Origin: an uncultured Collinsella sp.
Lineage (GTDB): Bacteria > Actinomycetota > Coriobacteriia > Coriobacteriales > Coriobacteriaceae
Assembly: GCA_900542165.1 (NCBI GenBank)
Contig: UQMM01000013.1
Coordinates: forward strand, 1-54,210
Length of the DNA stretch: 54,210 bases
Reading direction: 5' to 3'
This document shows, piece by piece, positions 24,440 to 32,900 of this stretch. The position numbers and the translations under genes are program-made. Numbering within the stretch: the first letter of the stretch is position 1; each line of letters starts with the position of its first letter. The notes under the pieces are model-generated. The model was given only the letters and a program-made list of their open reading frames with translations, ran no database searches and was not told where the DNA came from.

Positions 24440-26242
24440 ATGAGGTTTACTCATCCTGTCAACACGCTCAAAAAGCTCGGCTGCGGCCTTGCGTTTGGAG
24501 CAGCGGCCATCATGGCCATGCCGACTTCGGCACTCGCCTGCACCCAGATCTACATGGGCAGCAAGCTCACGGCAGACGGCAACACGTACTACGGCCGTTC
24601 CGAGGACTTCGGTCCGCGCTATGTCAAGCACTTTGGCATTGAGCCCGCACACAAGGACGGCAACGAGTACACCTCGGTCGAGTCCGGTTTTGAGTACAAG
24701 TCCAAGGGCGCAACCTACCGCTACACCTTCGTTCGCGACAACCCCTCACAGTGGGAAGATCGCTACGACGCATATTCCGAGGCAGGCATCAACGAGAAGG
24801 GCGTCTCCTGCTCTGCCACGTTGAGCACCTCCTATAACGAGAAGGCCGAAGAGGCCGACCCCATCACCGAGGAGACTGGCATTGGCGAGTACAGCTATGC
24901 CAGCGTCATCCTGGGCGAGAGTGCCACGGCCCGCGAGGGCGTCGAGCTCATCGGCAGCCTGATTGACGAGCAGGGCGTCTGCTCCAACGACCAGATCATC
25001 ATCGCCGACAGCACCGAGACCTGGCTGTTCGCCGCGCTTTCCGGCCATCAGTGGATTGCCATGAAGCTCGCCGATGATATCGCCTCGCTCAACCCCAACA
25101 TCGGCAACCTCACCTATAACGTCGACCTCGATGACACCGAGAACTGTCTCCATTCCGAGGGCATTGAGTCCATGCCTAAGGAGAAGGGCTTTGCCGAGTA
25201 CACCGACGGCAAGTTCGACGTCGCCAAGACCTACGGCGAGGAGATCAGCGAGGCTGGTATGCACCAGTGGTCGCGCTATATCCAGGGTCGCGATTACTTC
25301 ATGGCTCCGCTTGCCGAGGGCACCGACTACGAGATCGTCAAGGACGAGCGCGAAGACGCTCGCGCGACGACCGGCGCCCTGGTCCACGAGATGCAGCCGC
25401 TGTTCTTCCAGCCCGGCAAGTCCGACTGGAACACCTTTGAGATGATTCGTTCCTTCGCCGCTCGCGGCGAGAATGTCGCCGGCCTCAACGCCAACACCGA
25501 CGGCGCCTATGCCATCGGCTCCAACCGCAACACCGAGATCCACACCTTCCAGATCCGTCACGGCATGGATCCCGAGATCGCGACCATTCAGTGGGAGATG
25601 CTCTCCAACGCCGAGTTCTCCGTCGCCATCCCTCTCTACTCCGCACTGCTCACCGAGGTCAGCCCCTACTTCAGCGATCAGGATGTCTCCTTCGATCACT
25701 GCGAAGAGGAAGACGTCGTGAACAACGAGGAGCCCAAGAACTCCATCAACTACGTCCTCATGGACATCAACACGCTCGCCTATGAGAACCGCGACCACTG
25801 CGCCACCGGCGTCCGCGCCTATCTCGACGCCCTGCAGAAGGAACTCATCGAGCAGAACCTGACCGTCGACGAGGCCATGCAGGCCGAAGAAGGCACCGAA
25901 GCCCGCACCGCCCTGGCCAACAAGGCCGGCAAGGCTGCAACCAAGAACACCTATGTTAAGTGCAAGGCCATGCTCGAGGAGATGCGCGACTACCTCCAGG
26001 AGGGCGATTTCTCCGAGGAGTTCGTCCCGAGTGACTACGATGCTGACAACGACTGCCTGGTCGAGTCCATCACCTACGCCGACGAGGCCCTTTCCGATGA
26101 GGACGTGGCCGAGCCCGAGGCCGAAGAGGAAGAAGTCACCGAGGAGAAGTCCGAGGGCAACAACATGGCCGCCATGGCCGTTGGCGCCGTCGTCATCATC
26201 GGTGTCTGCGCCTACGTGATCTATCGTCGCAAGAAGGCCTAA
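24440..26242 (+). CDS. Secreted, membrane-anchored C69 family dipeptidase
   Basis: A 600-residue Ntn-hydrolase peptidase of family C69 (dipeptidase A type). A 33-residue signal peptide ends in SALA and the next residue, Cys34 (CTQIYMG), is the expected N-terminal nucleophile, so signal peptidase I would itself create the active enzyme. The conserved YYGRSEDFGPRYVKHF follows. The C terminus has an acidic stalk (EEEE-rich, about residues 555-575), one transmembrane span and YRRKKA, so the enzyme should sit on the outer surface. The start at 24440 has GGGAGGG close ahead. It may supply peptides or amino acids from gut proteins. Confidence 0.9.
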   Translation: MRFTHPVNTLKKLGCGLAFGAAAIMAMPTSALACTQIYMGSKLTADGNTYYGRSEDFGPRYVKHFGIEPAHKDGNEYTSVESGFEYKSKGATYRYTFVRDNPSQWEDRYDAYSEAGINEKGVSCSATLSTSYNEKAEEADPITEETGIGEYSYASVILGESATAREGVELIGSLIDEQGVCSNDQIIIADSTETWLFAALSGHQWIAMKLADDIASLNPNIGNLTYNVDLDDTENCLHSEGIESMPKEKGFAEYTDGKFDVAKTYGEEISEAGMHQWSRYIQGRDYFMAPLAEGTDYEIVKDEREDARATTGALVHEMQPLFFQPGKSDWNTFEMIRSFAARGENVAGLNANTDGAYAIGSNRNTEIHTFQIRHGMDPEIATIQWEMLSNAEFSVAIPLYSALLTEVSPYFSDQDVSFDHCEEEDVVNNEEPKNSINYVLMDINTLAYENRDHCATGVRAYLDALQKELIEQNLTVDEAMQAEEGTEARTALANKAGKAATKNTYVKCKAMLEEMRDYLQEGDFSEEFVPSDYDADNDCLVESITYADEALSDEDVAEPEAEEEEVTEEKSEGNNMAAMAVGAVVIIGVCAYVIYRRKKA

Positions 26243-26258
26243 GGCCCTCATGTCCTAG

Positions 26259-26297
26259 CTGAGCGGGCAAGGCAGCAATGGCAGCCTCGCCCGCTTA
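26259..26297 (+). terminator. Terminator after the C69 peptidase gene
   Basis: AGCGGGC/GCCCGCT stem extended by AGGC/GCCT pairing, followed by a pyrimidine-rich tract ending in TTTT. Confidence 0.7.
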
Positions 26298-26348
26298 GCC
26301 TGCTCTTTTGACCGACGGGAAACCCGCCTGAAATCTTTTCAAAAAAGA

Positions 26349-26379
26349 TTTCCCCGCACACACTTTGCTGTGCTATAGT
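26349..26379 (+). promoter_or_regulatory. Promoter of the Trp-leader transcript
   Basis: A TATAGT at 26374-26379 is a good -10 and TTTCCC/TTCCCC at the expected distance is a weak -35. A GAAATCTTTT/AAAAGATTTC inverted repeat (26331-26352) sits over the -35 side and could be an operator. Confidence 0.45.
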
Positions 26380-26437
26380 GCAGCGCAACAGCAACTAGGT
26401 GCGACCGTACCATGGCATCACGAAAGGAGCCACCGAC

Positions 26438-26506
26438 ATGAAGAACGCGATGAAGTCTCTCAACAACTGGTGGTGGCGTGATGCGAATACGATCGGTCGA
26501 CAGTGA
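26438..26506 (+). CDS. Trp-rich leader peptide of the ECF transporter operon
   Basis: A 22-codon reading frame begins MKNAMKSLNNWWWRD and has AAAGGAG nine nucleotides ahead of the ATG. Three consecutive Trp codons lie at 26468-26476. Immediately after them, GGCGTGA (26475-26481) can pair with TCACGCC (26512-26518), and a terminator follows. This is the layout of ribosome-mediated attenuation: stalling at the Trp codons when charged tRNA-Trp is scarce would block the first stem and change downstream folding. It predicts control by tryptophan of the transporter behind it. Confidence 0.88.
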   Translation: MKNAMKSLNNWWWRDANTIGRQ

Positions 26507-26542
26507 GTCCCTCACGCCTGTTTTTGCGCTCTAGGTGATTGG

Positions 26543-26574
26543 AAGGCCTCCGGTTTCGACCGGGGGCCTTTTTC
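26543..26574 (+). terminator. Attenuator hairpin in the Trp leader
   Basis: An 11-bp stem AAGGCCTCCGG/CCGGGGGCCTT with a TTTCGA loop is followed by TTTC. It lies between the leader peptide and the S-component start, so it is the expected regulated terminator. I could not define the antiterminator pairing with certainty. Confidence 0.85.
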
Positions 26575-26650
26575 TATCTCGAGCCCGATCGCATTCGCAT
26601 CACGCGCCTCTGCTTTTCTCTTGCACTCCCATTCCGAAAGGATTTTCACC

Positions 26651-27223
26651 ATGTCTCAGAACACCACCGCCACCCAGCCCCGCACCGTCCAGACCGCCGA
26701 CCGCGGCAAACTCGACGTCCGCGCTCTCGTCCTGCTCGCCATCCTGCTCGCTGCAGGCTTCATCCTCAACTTCACCGTCGGCAAGGCCATCTCGGGCATC
26801 TCGGGCGGCATGATCAGCCCCGAGTTCATCATCTCGGCCTTCTGCCTCACCATCCTGGTCGTTCGCCCCAACATCGGCCAGGCGCTCGTCATTGGCCTCA
26901 TCTCGGCAGCCGTGATCCAGATCACCACCACTTCGCCGTTCGTCGATTTTGCCGCCGAGGGCATCGCCGCCATGCTCATGGCCGGCATCGTCAACGCCGC
27001 CGGCAAGAACGGTCAGGTCAAGCCCGCGATCGCCATTGTCGCAACCTTCCTGACCACCTTTGTCTCCGGCGTCATCTTCATGGTCATCAAGATGGCCATG
27101 CTCGGCGTGGTCGGCGAGCTCGCCGCCGCCATGTTGCCCGTCGTCGCCATGACCGCCGTCTTTAACGCCATTCTGGTCGGCGCCCTCTACCTGCCTATCC
27201 AGAAGGCCCTGAAGCTCAACTAA
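26651..27223 (+). CDS. ECF transporter S component, probable tryptophan-specific
   Basis: A 190-residue membrane protein with five to six hydrophobic segments after a polar N terminus, of the size and spacing of ECF substrate-binding components and resembling TrpP-type proteins (the segment AAVIQITTTSPF is suggestive). AAAGGA lies eight nucleotides before the ATG at 26651. Tryptophan specificity rests mainly on the Trp leader ahead of it, not on the protein itself. It would bind substrate and dock on the EcfA/EcfT module encoded next. Confidence 0.8.
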   Translation: MSQNTTATQPRTVQTADRGKLDVRALVLLAILLAAGFILNFTVGKAISGISGGMISPEFIISAFCLTILVVRPNIGQALVIGLISAAVIQITTTSPFVDFAAEGIAAMLMAGIVNAAGKNGQVKPAIAIVATFLTTFVSGVIFMVIKMAMLGVVGELAAAMLPVVAMTAVFNAILVGALYLPIQKALKLN

Positions 27224-27249
27224 CCCACAGTGCCCCATCGGTAAAGACT

Positions 27250-27311
27250 GTCCCAAACGACTAGCTTTTGGGGACGTTCTTAAACGACTGGTCATTTAAG
27301 AACGTCCCCAA
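27250..27311 (+). repeat. Overlapping alternative hairpins upstream of ecfA
   Basis: A perfect 17-bp inverted repeat (27268-27284 with 27295-27311; arms start TTGGGGACGTTC) ends just before the ecfA ribosome binding site. Its left arm can instead pair with GTCCCAAA at 27250-27257, so the two folds exclude each other. It may be an intergenic repeat or a regulatory switch between the S-component and the energising module. Confidence 0.6.
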
Positions 27312-27329
27312 TGACTATGAAAGGTATCC

Positions 27330-29081
27330 ATGGAAACGATCATCAACGTCGACGATGTCTCGTTCTCCTATGGCACGCAGACCGAGCAGGCGCTCAGCCA
27401 CATCTCGCTCAGCGTGAACAAGGGAGATTTCATCGGCATCATCGGGCCCTCGGGCGCCGGCAAGTCCACGCTTGCCGCCTGCCTGTCGGGTGCCGTGCCC
27501 CACCACTACACCGGCACGTTCTTTGGGTCCGTCATGGTTGACGGCCACGACACCTGCGAGGTCTCGCTGACCGACGTGTCGCAAATCGTCGGCAGTGTGC
27601 TGCAGGATATCGACACGCAGATGGTCGCCTCGGTCGTCGAGGACGAGATGCTCTTTGGCCTCGAGAACTTTGGCGTTCCCCACGACCAGATCGAGCGGCG
27701 CGTGAGCGAAACGCTCGAGACCGTCGGCATCAGCGACCTGCGCGACCGCGAGATCGCCACCCTCTCGGGCGGACAGAAGCAAAAGGTAGCCATCGCCGCC
27801 ATCCTCGCCATGCGTCCGCGCGTCTTGGTTCTCGACGAGCCCACCGCGGCACTCGACCCCGCTAGCTCCACGTTGGTCTTCGAGACGCTGCGTGAGGCAA
27901 ACCGCGCACTTGGAATCACCATCGTCGTCGTTGAGCAAAAGGTCGCCCTGCTCTCGGAGTACTGCAACCGCGTGCTCGTGCTCAACCATGGCGAAATTGC
28001 GCTGCAGGGCGAGCCACACGAGGTCTTCGCGCATACTGACGAGCTCCGTGCCATCGGCGTCGACTGCCCTCGCGTCACGCGTATCTTCAATAGCCTCCAA
28101 ACCGATGGCCTGGTAAGCGGTACCCCCTGCTTGGATGTCGATGAGGCTGAGCGCCTGATTTCGGGCATCGTCGACCCCGCACACGCGGCCATCGAAGCCC
28201 AGGCACCCGCCGGTTCCCCGCATGCACCGTCGTTGCGTCCTCATGCCAAGGACGCCGAACCCGTACTCACCTTCGATCACGTTGAGTTTGCCTATCCCAA
28301 TGGCGGTGCCGCCGTCCACGACCTTAGCCTGATGCTCTATCCTGGCGAGCTCGTGGGCATCGTCGGCCAGAACGGTGCCGGCAAGACCACGCTCACCAAA
28401 CTGCTCACAGGCCTGCTTAAGCCCGCCTCGGGCAGCGTGCGCGTCACGGGACTGGATACCGCAGCCGTTCCCACGAGCCGCATCGCCCGCGAAGTCGCAA
28501 CCCTCTTCCAAAACCCCGACCGCCAGATCTGCAAGGACACCGTGCTCGACGAGGTCGCCTTTGGCTTGGAACTGGGCGGCATGGACCGCGCCGAGGCTCT
28601 GCGTCGTGCCCAACTCGTCATCGACCGCTTTGGCCTGCCTGCCGATGAGGCACCGTTCTCGCTTTCGCGTGGCCAGCGACAAATGGTGGCGCTTGCCTCC
28701 GTCGTAGTGGTTGAGCCCAAGATCGTCGTACTCGACGAGCCCACGAGCGGCCTTGATTACCGCGAATGCATGACCGTTATGGAAACGGTGCGCACCATGG
28801 CCGAGCGTGGCTGCGCCGTTATCATGGTTTGCCACGATATGGAAGTCGTCTCGGATTTTGCCGAGCGCATTGTGGTAATGGCCGACGGTCGCATCCTCGA
28901 CCGCGGCCGCACGCATGAGCTATTCTCGAACATCGATCTCATGCGGCGTGCCTACGTGGAGCCTCCCCAGGTTATTGAACTCTCGCGCCGTCTGGCATCT
29001 TCCGTCTCGCCCGCTTTTGCGCAGGTGAGCGAGGTCACCGATGTCGTTCGAATTACCAAGGAGATGGTCCACCGTGGTTAA
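27330..29081 (+). CDS. ECF transporter ATPase, two fused A domains
   Basis: A 583-residue protein with two complete ABC ATPase domains in one chain. Domain 1 has Walker A GPSGAGKST (39-47), signature LSGGQKQK and Walker B VLVLDEPTAALD; domain 2 has GQNGAGKTT, signature LSRGQRQM and IVVLDEPTSGLD. It powers uptake by an energy-coupling-factor transporter and replaces the usual separate EcfA1 and EcfA2. GAAAGG precedes the ATG. The stop overlaps the GTG of the T component. Confidence 0.94.
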   Translation: METIINVDDVSFSYGTQTEQALSHISLSVNKGDFIGIIGPSGAGKSTLAACLSGAVPHHYTGTFFGSVMVDGHDTCEVSLTDVSQIVGSVLQDIDTQMVASVVEDEMLFGLENFGVPHDQIERRVSETLETVGISDLRDREIATLSGGQKQKVAIAAILAMRPRVLVLDEPTAALDPASSTLVFETLREANRALGITIVVVEQKVALLSEYCNRVLVLNHGEIALQGEPHEVFAHTDELRAIGVDCPRVTRIFNSLQTDGLVSGTPCLDVDEAERLISGIVDPAHAAIEAQAPAGSPHAPSLRPHAKDAEPVLTFDHVEFAYPNGGAAVHDLSLMLYPGELVGIVGQNGAGKTTLTKLLTGLLKPASGSVRVTGLDTAAVPTSRIAREVATLFQNPDRQICKDTVLDEVAFGLELGGMDRAEALRRAQLVIDRFGLPADEAPFSLSRGQRQMVALASVVVVEPKIVVLDEPTSGLDYRECMTVMETVRTMAERGCAVIMVCHDMEVVSDFAERIVVMADGRILDRGRTHELFSNIDLMRRAYVEPPQVIELSRRLASSVSPAFAQVSEVTDVVRITKEMVHRG

Positions 29082-29820
29082 CGTCATCGACTACATGCCG
29101 GGCGATACGCTGCTGCATCGCCTGAATCCCGTCGTCAAACTGGGCCTCGCCGCCGCCATCATCGTCGGCATCTTCTTGTCCGACACCTACGTGGCGCTGC
29201 TGGGCTTTTTGGCACTCACCCTTGCGCTGGGTGCCTATGCCGGCGTCGTCGACCGTCTGCTCTCGCTGCTCAAGTTGCTGATTCCGCTCGCGCTTATCAT
29301 GCTGGTGCTCCAGCTGGCCTTTATGCGCGATGGCAACGTAGTGTGGGGTTTTATCACCGACACGGGCCTCATCACAGGATTGAAGGCCTGCCTGCGCCTG
29401 CTGGGTGTGGCGTTACCACTCATCCTCATGCTCATGGTGACCAAGCTCAACGACCTTGCCAACGCCTGCGTCGAGGTGCTGCACGTGCCGTATCGCTATG
29501 CCTTCACCTTTACCACGGCGCTGCGCTTTGTGCCGGTGTTTGGTCAGGAGATGAACGCCATCATGGAGGCGCAGACCGCACGCGGCGTCGAGTACGACAC
29601 CAAGAACCCCATCAAGAAGCTAAAGCTCATGCTGCCGCTGTGTGTGCCACTGCTCATCTCGAGCGTGGGCAAGACCGATGCCACAGCCTTGGCGGCAGAA
29701 CAGCGCGGCTTCTATCTGCGTACGCGCGCCAGCTCGTACAAGCGCTACCCCATCAAGGGCCTGGACATCGCCGTGCTCATCGTCAGTATCGCCCTCATCG
29801 CCATCGGCTTCCTGTTCTAG
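29074..29820 (+). CDS. ECF transporter transmembrane component EcfT
   Basis: A 248-residue membrane protein with about five to six spans and the two coupling motifs of the family, TARGVE and AEQRGFYLR, which contact the ATPase domains. I chose the GTG at 29074: AAGGAG lies nine nucleotides ahead, and the resulting eight-base overlap with the ATPase gene fits translational coupling. With the S component and fused ATPase it completes one dedicated transporter. Confidence 0.92.
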   Translation: MVNVIDYMPGDTLLHRLNPVVKLGLAAAIIVGIFLSDTYVALLGFLALTLALGAYAGVVDRLLSLLKLLIPLALIMLVLQLAFMRDGNVVWGFITDTGLITGLKACLRLLGVALPLILMLMVTKLNDLANACVEVLHVPYRYAFTFTTALRFVPVFGQEMNAIMEAQTARGVEYDTKNPIKKLKLMLPLCVPLLISSVGKTDATALAAEQRGFYLRTRASSYKRYPIKGLDIAVLIVSIALIAIGFLF

Positions 29821-29849
29821 TTCACCACCGACAGCAACCGCCCAACGCA

Positions 29850-29886
29850 AAAGGCCTCGGCTCGCACCAAACGAGCCGAGGCCTTT
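29850..29886. terminator. Terminator of the ECF operon (bidirectional)
   Basis: Perfect 15-bp stem AAAGGCCTCGGCTCG with its complement and a seven-base loop, flanked by A and T runs. It lies between convergent genes and could serve both. Confidence 0.88.
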
Positions 29887-29945
29887 ACTGTTTCACCAGA
29901 TAAAACCTACCAAAATTAACCTGTCCATTTCTGGCAGGTCGGAAG

Positions 29946-30692
29946 CTAGAGGCGGTAGGGGGCGCCGCTGCGGATAATGGATTCGCGCACCAGGACATCC
30001 ATGGCGTCGAGGGTGATCTCGGGCATCTCTCGGTACTTCTGTAGCACCGAGAGCTCGGTGCAGGCCAGAATGACGCGGTCGCAGCCGCTACGGGCGAACT
30101 CCCACATCACGCGGTCGAACTTATCCATATCGGGCTCACGTCCGGCCTTCACATCATCGTAGATAAGCGACATCACATCGTTCTGACGTTTCTCGCTGGG
30201 ATAGACAACCTCAACACCCGCAGCCTTACATTCGCGGCCGTAGACGCCCGCGCCCACGGTTCCGTCGGTGCCCATGATGCCAATCTTGTGCACCGGCTCG
30301 GCCGGCATACTCAGGTTGGGGTCGAACTCGCACTCCCCCATCACCGCACCGGCCAGAGCATAGCGCACCGACTCACGCGGCATGTGGATAATCGGCACCT
30401 TCGTAAACGACTGGATCTGGTCGTAGAAGTAGTGTGACGTGTTGCAGGGAATAGCAATGTGCGCACAGCCCAGCGACTCGAGTGCCTGGGCACACTCTTT
30501 CATGGTCGCCAGCAGCTTGGCATGCTCGCCGGTCTTAATGGCCAGCGTGCGGTCGGGCATGGTCGACTTGGAGAGCACCACCATGTCGATATGTTCCTGA
30601 TCGCAGGCAGCAGCCGTATGACGCACCACCTGGTCGTAGTAATACGACGTGGCCTCGGCGCCCATGCCGCCGATAACTCCTAGCTTTTCCAT
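29946..30692 (-). CDS. Aspartate/glutamate racemase family protein
   Basis: A 248-residue PLP-independent racemase. The two catalytic cysteines are visible in IPCNTSHYF and ACTELSVL, and the N terminus has LGVIGGMGAEAT, typical of aspartate racemases. The start at 30692 has AAGGAGG six nucleotides ahead; upstream in-frame codons look non-coding. It lies 84 bp downstream of an ATP-grasp ligase on the same strand. Together they suggest D-aspartate synthesis and use, probably in peptidoglycan cross-bridges. Confidence 0.88.
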   Translation of the reverse strand: MEKLGVIGGMGAEATSYYYDQVVRHTAAACDQEHIDMVVLSKSTMPDRTLAIKTGEHAKLLATMKECAQALESLGCAHIAIPCNTSHYFYDQIQSFTKVPIIHMPRESVRYALAGAVMGECEFDPNLSMPAEPVHKIGIMGTDGTVGAGVYGRECKAAGVEVVYPSEKRQNDVMSLIYDDVKAGREPDMDKFDRVMWEFARSGCDRVILACTELSVLQKYREMPEITLDAMDVLVRESIIRSGAPYRL

Positions 30693-30776
30693 CGCCGCCT
30701 CCTTGGTGACGCTTGCGCAATTGCGCGTATCATACCCGCGCCCGCCCGATGCAAACCGGACGGGCGCCGCGCTCAT

Positions 30777-32033
30777 CTACTTGTAATACGTCTTGAACAG
30801 CTTAAAGTGGCGCAGCTTGGTGTGCCACATGCGCAGCCAGCGGTTAAAGACAAAGTCGCCCTTCATAAACGAAGGGTCGGCGCCCTTGCCTTCCTTGTCC
30901 AGGCGATGCACCTTAGCGCGCAGCTCGGGATCCTTGACGTACTTGTCGACGACGCCCATGGGGACGACCATCCACAGGGCCTCGTCCTGAGCCGTCACAA
31001 ACTCCGGCTCAAATGGACGGTTGAACACATACTCGTCCACCACATACTTGGCAACGTTAAAGCCACTGTTAGTGACGTAGTAGTTACTGCGGCCCTGGCG
31101 CGTGTTGAAATCGAAGAACTTAAACGAGCCGTCGCGCTCGTCGTACTTAACGTCAAAGTTGGAATAGCCCACAAAGTGAAGGTCCTCGAGCAACTTGCGC
31201 ACGCCGCCCATGAGCTCGTCGTTGGGCTCGGTAATGATACAGGCATGGTTGCCGACACCGTGGGGCTGATGCTCCTCGAGCAGCACGTGACCCAGGCACA
31301 TCATGCGCACCTTGCCGTTGCGGTCGGAATAACTGGTGAGCACGCGCATGTACTCGTCGTTGCCGGGCACGCGATCCTGCAAGATCAGGTCGTCGGTGTA
31401 GCCGCTGGCATACGAATCGCGAATGACCTGTTCCAGCTCGGCGCGGTCGGCAATCTCATAGGCCTTCTTCTGGCCCTCGAACTCGTGCTGCCACCACATG
31501 ATGCCGTCAGAAGGCTTCAGAATCATCGGGTAGGGAAAATCGATCTGGTCGAGCACTTCGGCAGGCGCCTCACCCTGGGCGTTCAGCATCGCCATGGTGA
31601 AGGTAAAGGTGTGCGGATAAGGCACGCCATGCTTCTCGCACAGCTCGTAGAAGATCTCCTTCTTCTGACACTGCTCAAGCATGCTATAGGGAGCGTAAGG
31701 CGCGACGATGTTATCCGCCAACTCATGGGCATCCTTGGCCTGAGCCACGAGGGCAACATAGTTATCGCCACAGCCCACAAGGACAATCGTCTTATCGGCA
31801 TGCGCTTGGGCAATGCCGTTGACGGTTTTGAGCATCACGGGCATGGTATCGATATCCACGTTGGGCGTGTAGTCGATAATCTGGCTGCGGTACGCGGGAC
31901 CCGTCTGATACTTGCCAAAGACCAGACTCTTGACCTGGTACTCCTCGTAGAAGGCGCGCGCCACCGAATAGGCGTTGATGTCGCCACCGAGCAGCACGGG
32001 AATGAACTCGCGCTCTGTAAATTGCAATGCCAT
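30777..32033 (-). CDS. ATP-grasp carboxylate-amine ligase, D-aspartate ligase-like
   Basis: A 418-residue ATP-grasp protein with an N-terminal Rossmann-like part (VLLGGDINAYSVARAF), the ATP-binding PMILKPSDG, the metal-binding region KFFDFNTRQGRSNYY and a C-terminal HTKLRHFKLFK basic end. It resembles the ligases that add D-aspartate to the peptidoglycan stem (AslFm type). Assignment to D-Asp is inferred from the adjacent aspartate racemase. Other ATP-grasp amide ligases cannot be excluded. Confidence 0.8.
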   Translation of the reverse strand: MALQFTEREFIPVLLGGDINAYSVARAFYEEYQVKSLVFGKYQTGPAYRSQIIDYTPNVDIDTMPVMLKTVNGIAQAHADKTIVLVGCGDNYVALVAQAKDAHELADNIVAPYAPYSMLEQCQKKEIFYELCEKHGVPYPHTFTFTMAMLNAQGEAPAEVLDQIDFPYPMILKPSDGIMWWQHEFEGQKKAYEIADRAELEQVIRDSYASGYTDDLILQDRVPGNDEYMRVLTSYSDRNGKVRMMCLGHVLLEEHQPHGVGNHACIITEPNDELMGGVRKLLEDLHFVGYSNFDVKYDERDGSFKFFDFNTRQGRSNYYVTNSGFNVAKYVVDEYVFNRPFEPEFVTAQDEALWMVVPMGVVDKYVKDPELRAKVHRLDKEGKGADPSFMKGDFVFNRWLRMWHTKLRHFKLFKTYYK

Positions 32034-32267
32034 GGAAACTTCCTATCATGAACTGCCCACACAACGGGCGGTCTTTGCGCAACTGATTTATTTTAGCGTG
32101 CCAAGCCGCCGGCGCCCAAAGCTCCACCGTATCTATGGCAATCAACGTAATCGTCCAGCACGAAGGCCAGCACGAAGACGGCGCTCACCGTTGTATGACA
32201 ACGGGCAATGAACCTACCATTGTTGTAGGATTCAGCGTATTGACATCCTCGAGCGAAAGGCGCGCAC
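32034..32267. other. Divergent spacer between the ATP-grasp and MOSC genes
   Basis: No supported gene. CCGTTGT-ATG-ACAACGG (32188-32204) forms a 7-bp palindrome, and CCTAC/GTAGG follows at 32213-32229; either could be an operator for the MOSC gene. A short frame from an ATG at 32135 has no ribosome binding site and I do not call it. Confidence 0.35.
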
Positions 32268-32900
32268 GTGCCCCAAGACCATCCGACCGATAATCCCATC
32301 CTCAATGCTGCGAAGCGCGAGCTGGCGGAACGTGCGAAAGCGACCGCTCCCCTGTGCACGGCAAACGACGCCTACAACGGACCCGCCCACATCGTCTCGA
32401 TCAACACGTCGGCACACAAGGGCACGCGCAAGTCGCCCGTCGCCAATGGGCGCGACACCGTTATAGAGCAATTTGGCCTCGCCACCGATGCGCACGCCGG
32501 ACATTGGCACCGCCAGGTCTCTTTTTTAGCCGCGGAGTCCATCCAGACGGCGCAGGCACGCGGGCTCGACGTACACGAGGGCGACTTTGGAGAGAACTTC
32601 ACAACCCGGGGCATCAACCTGCTCTCGCTCCCCCTGGGAACGCAGCTCAAGATTGGCAACGATGTCCTGGTCGAAATCAGTCAGATCGGCAAGGTCTGCC
32701 ACACACGCTGTGCCATCTACTATCTAGCCGGCGACTGCATCTTTCCCCACGAGGGCGTTTTCGGCGTGGTACTAAAGGGCGGAGAGGTCCATATCGGCGA
32801 CGATATCCAGGTAGTCAAACTCGGCGACGGCACCTGTTCGTTCACCCCCGCCGAGGCGCTCGAAGAGATTGAGCAGGCTCGCCAGGAGGGCACGCTGTAG
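32268..32900 (+). CDS. MOSC domain protein
   Basis: A 210-residue protein with a MOSC fold (about residues 40-190): HIVSINTS, the conserved EGDFGENFTTRGI and the cysteine-bearing KVCHTRCAIYY. MOSC proteins bind molybdenum cofactor or sulfur ligands and act in cofactor transfer. Start is a GTG at 32268 with AAAGG ahead. No molybdopterin synthesis genes are nearby, so the partner enzyme is unknown. Confidence 0.85.
   Translation: MPQDHPTDNPILNAAKRELAERAKATAPLCTANDAYNGPAHIVSINTSAHKGTRKSPVANGRDTVIEQFGLATDAHAGHWHRQVSFLAAESIQTAQARGLDVHEGDFGENFTTRGINLLSLPLGTQLKIGNDVLVEISQIGKVCHTRCAIYYLAGDCIFPHEGVFGVVLKGGEVHIGDDIQVVKLGDGTCSFTPAEALEEIEQARQEGTL

Noticed and set aside
24746..26251. A 501-codon frame antisense to the C69 peptidase
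   Set aside because: Mirror of a strongly supported gene, without a domain I recognise or a ribosome binding site.
27315..28916. A 533-codon frame antisense to the ECF ATPase
   Set aside because: Mirror of a gene with two complete ABC domains. Composition is typical of antisense to GC-rich code.
30807..32051. A 414-codon frame antisense to the ATP-grasp ligase
   Set aside because: Mirror frame; the ligase motifs on the other strand decide the question.
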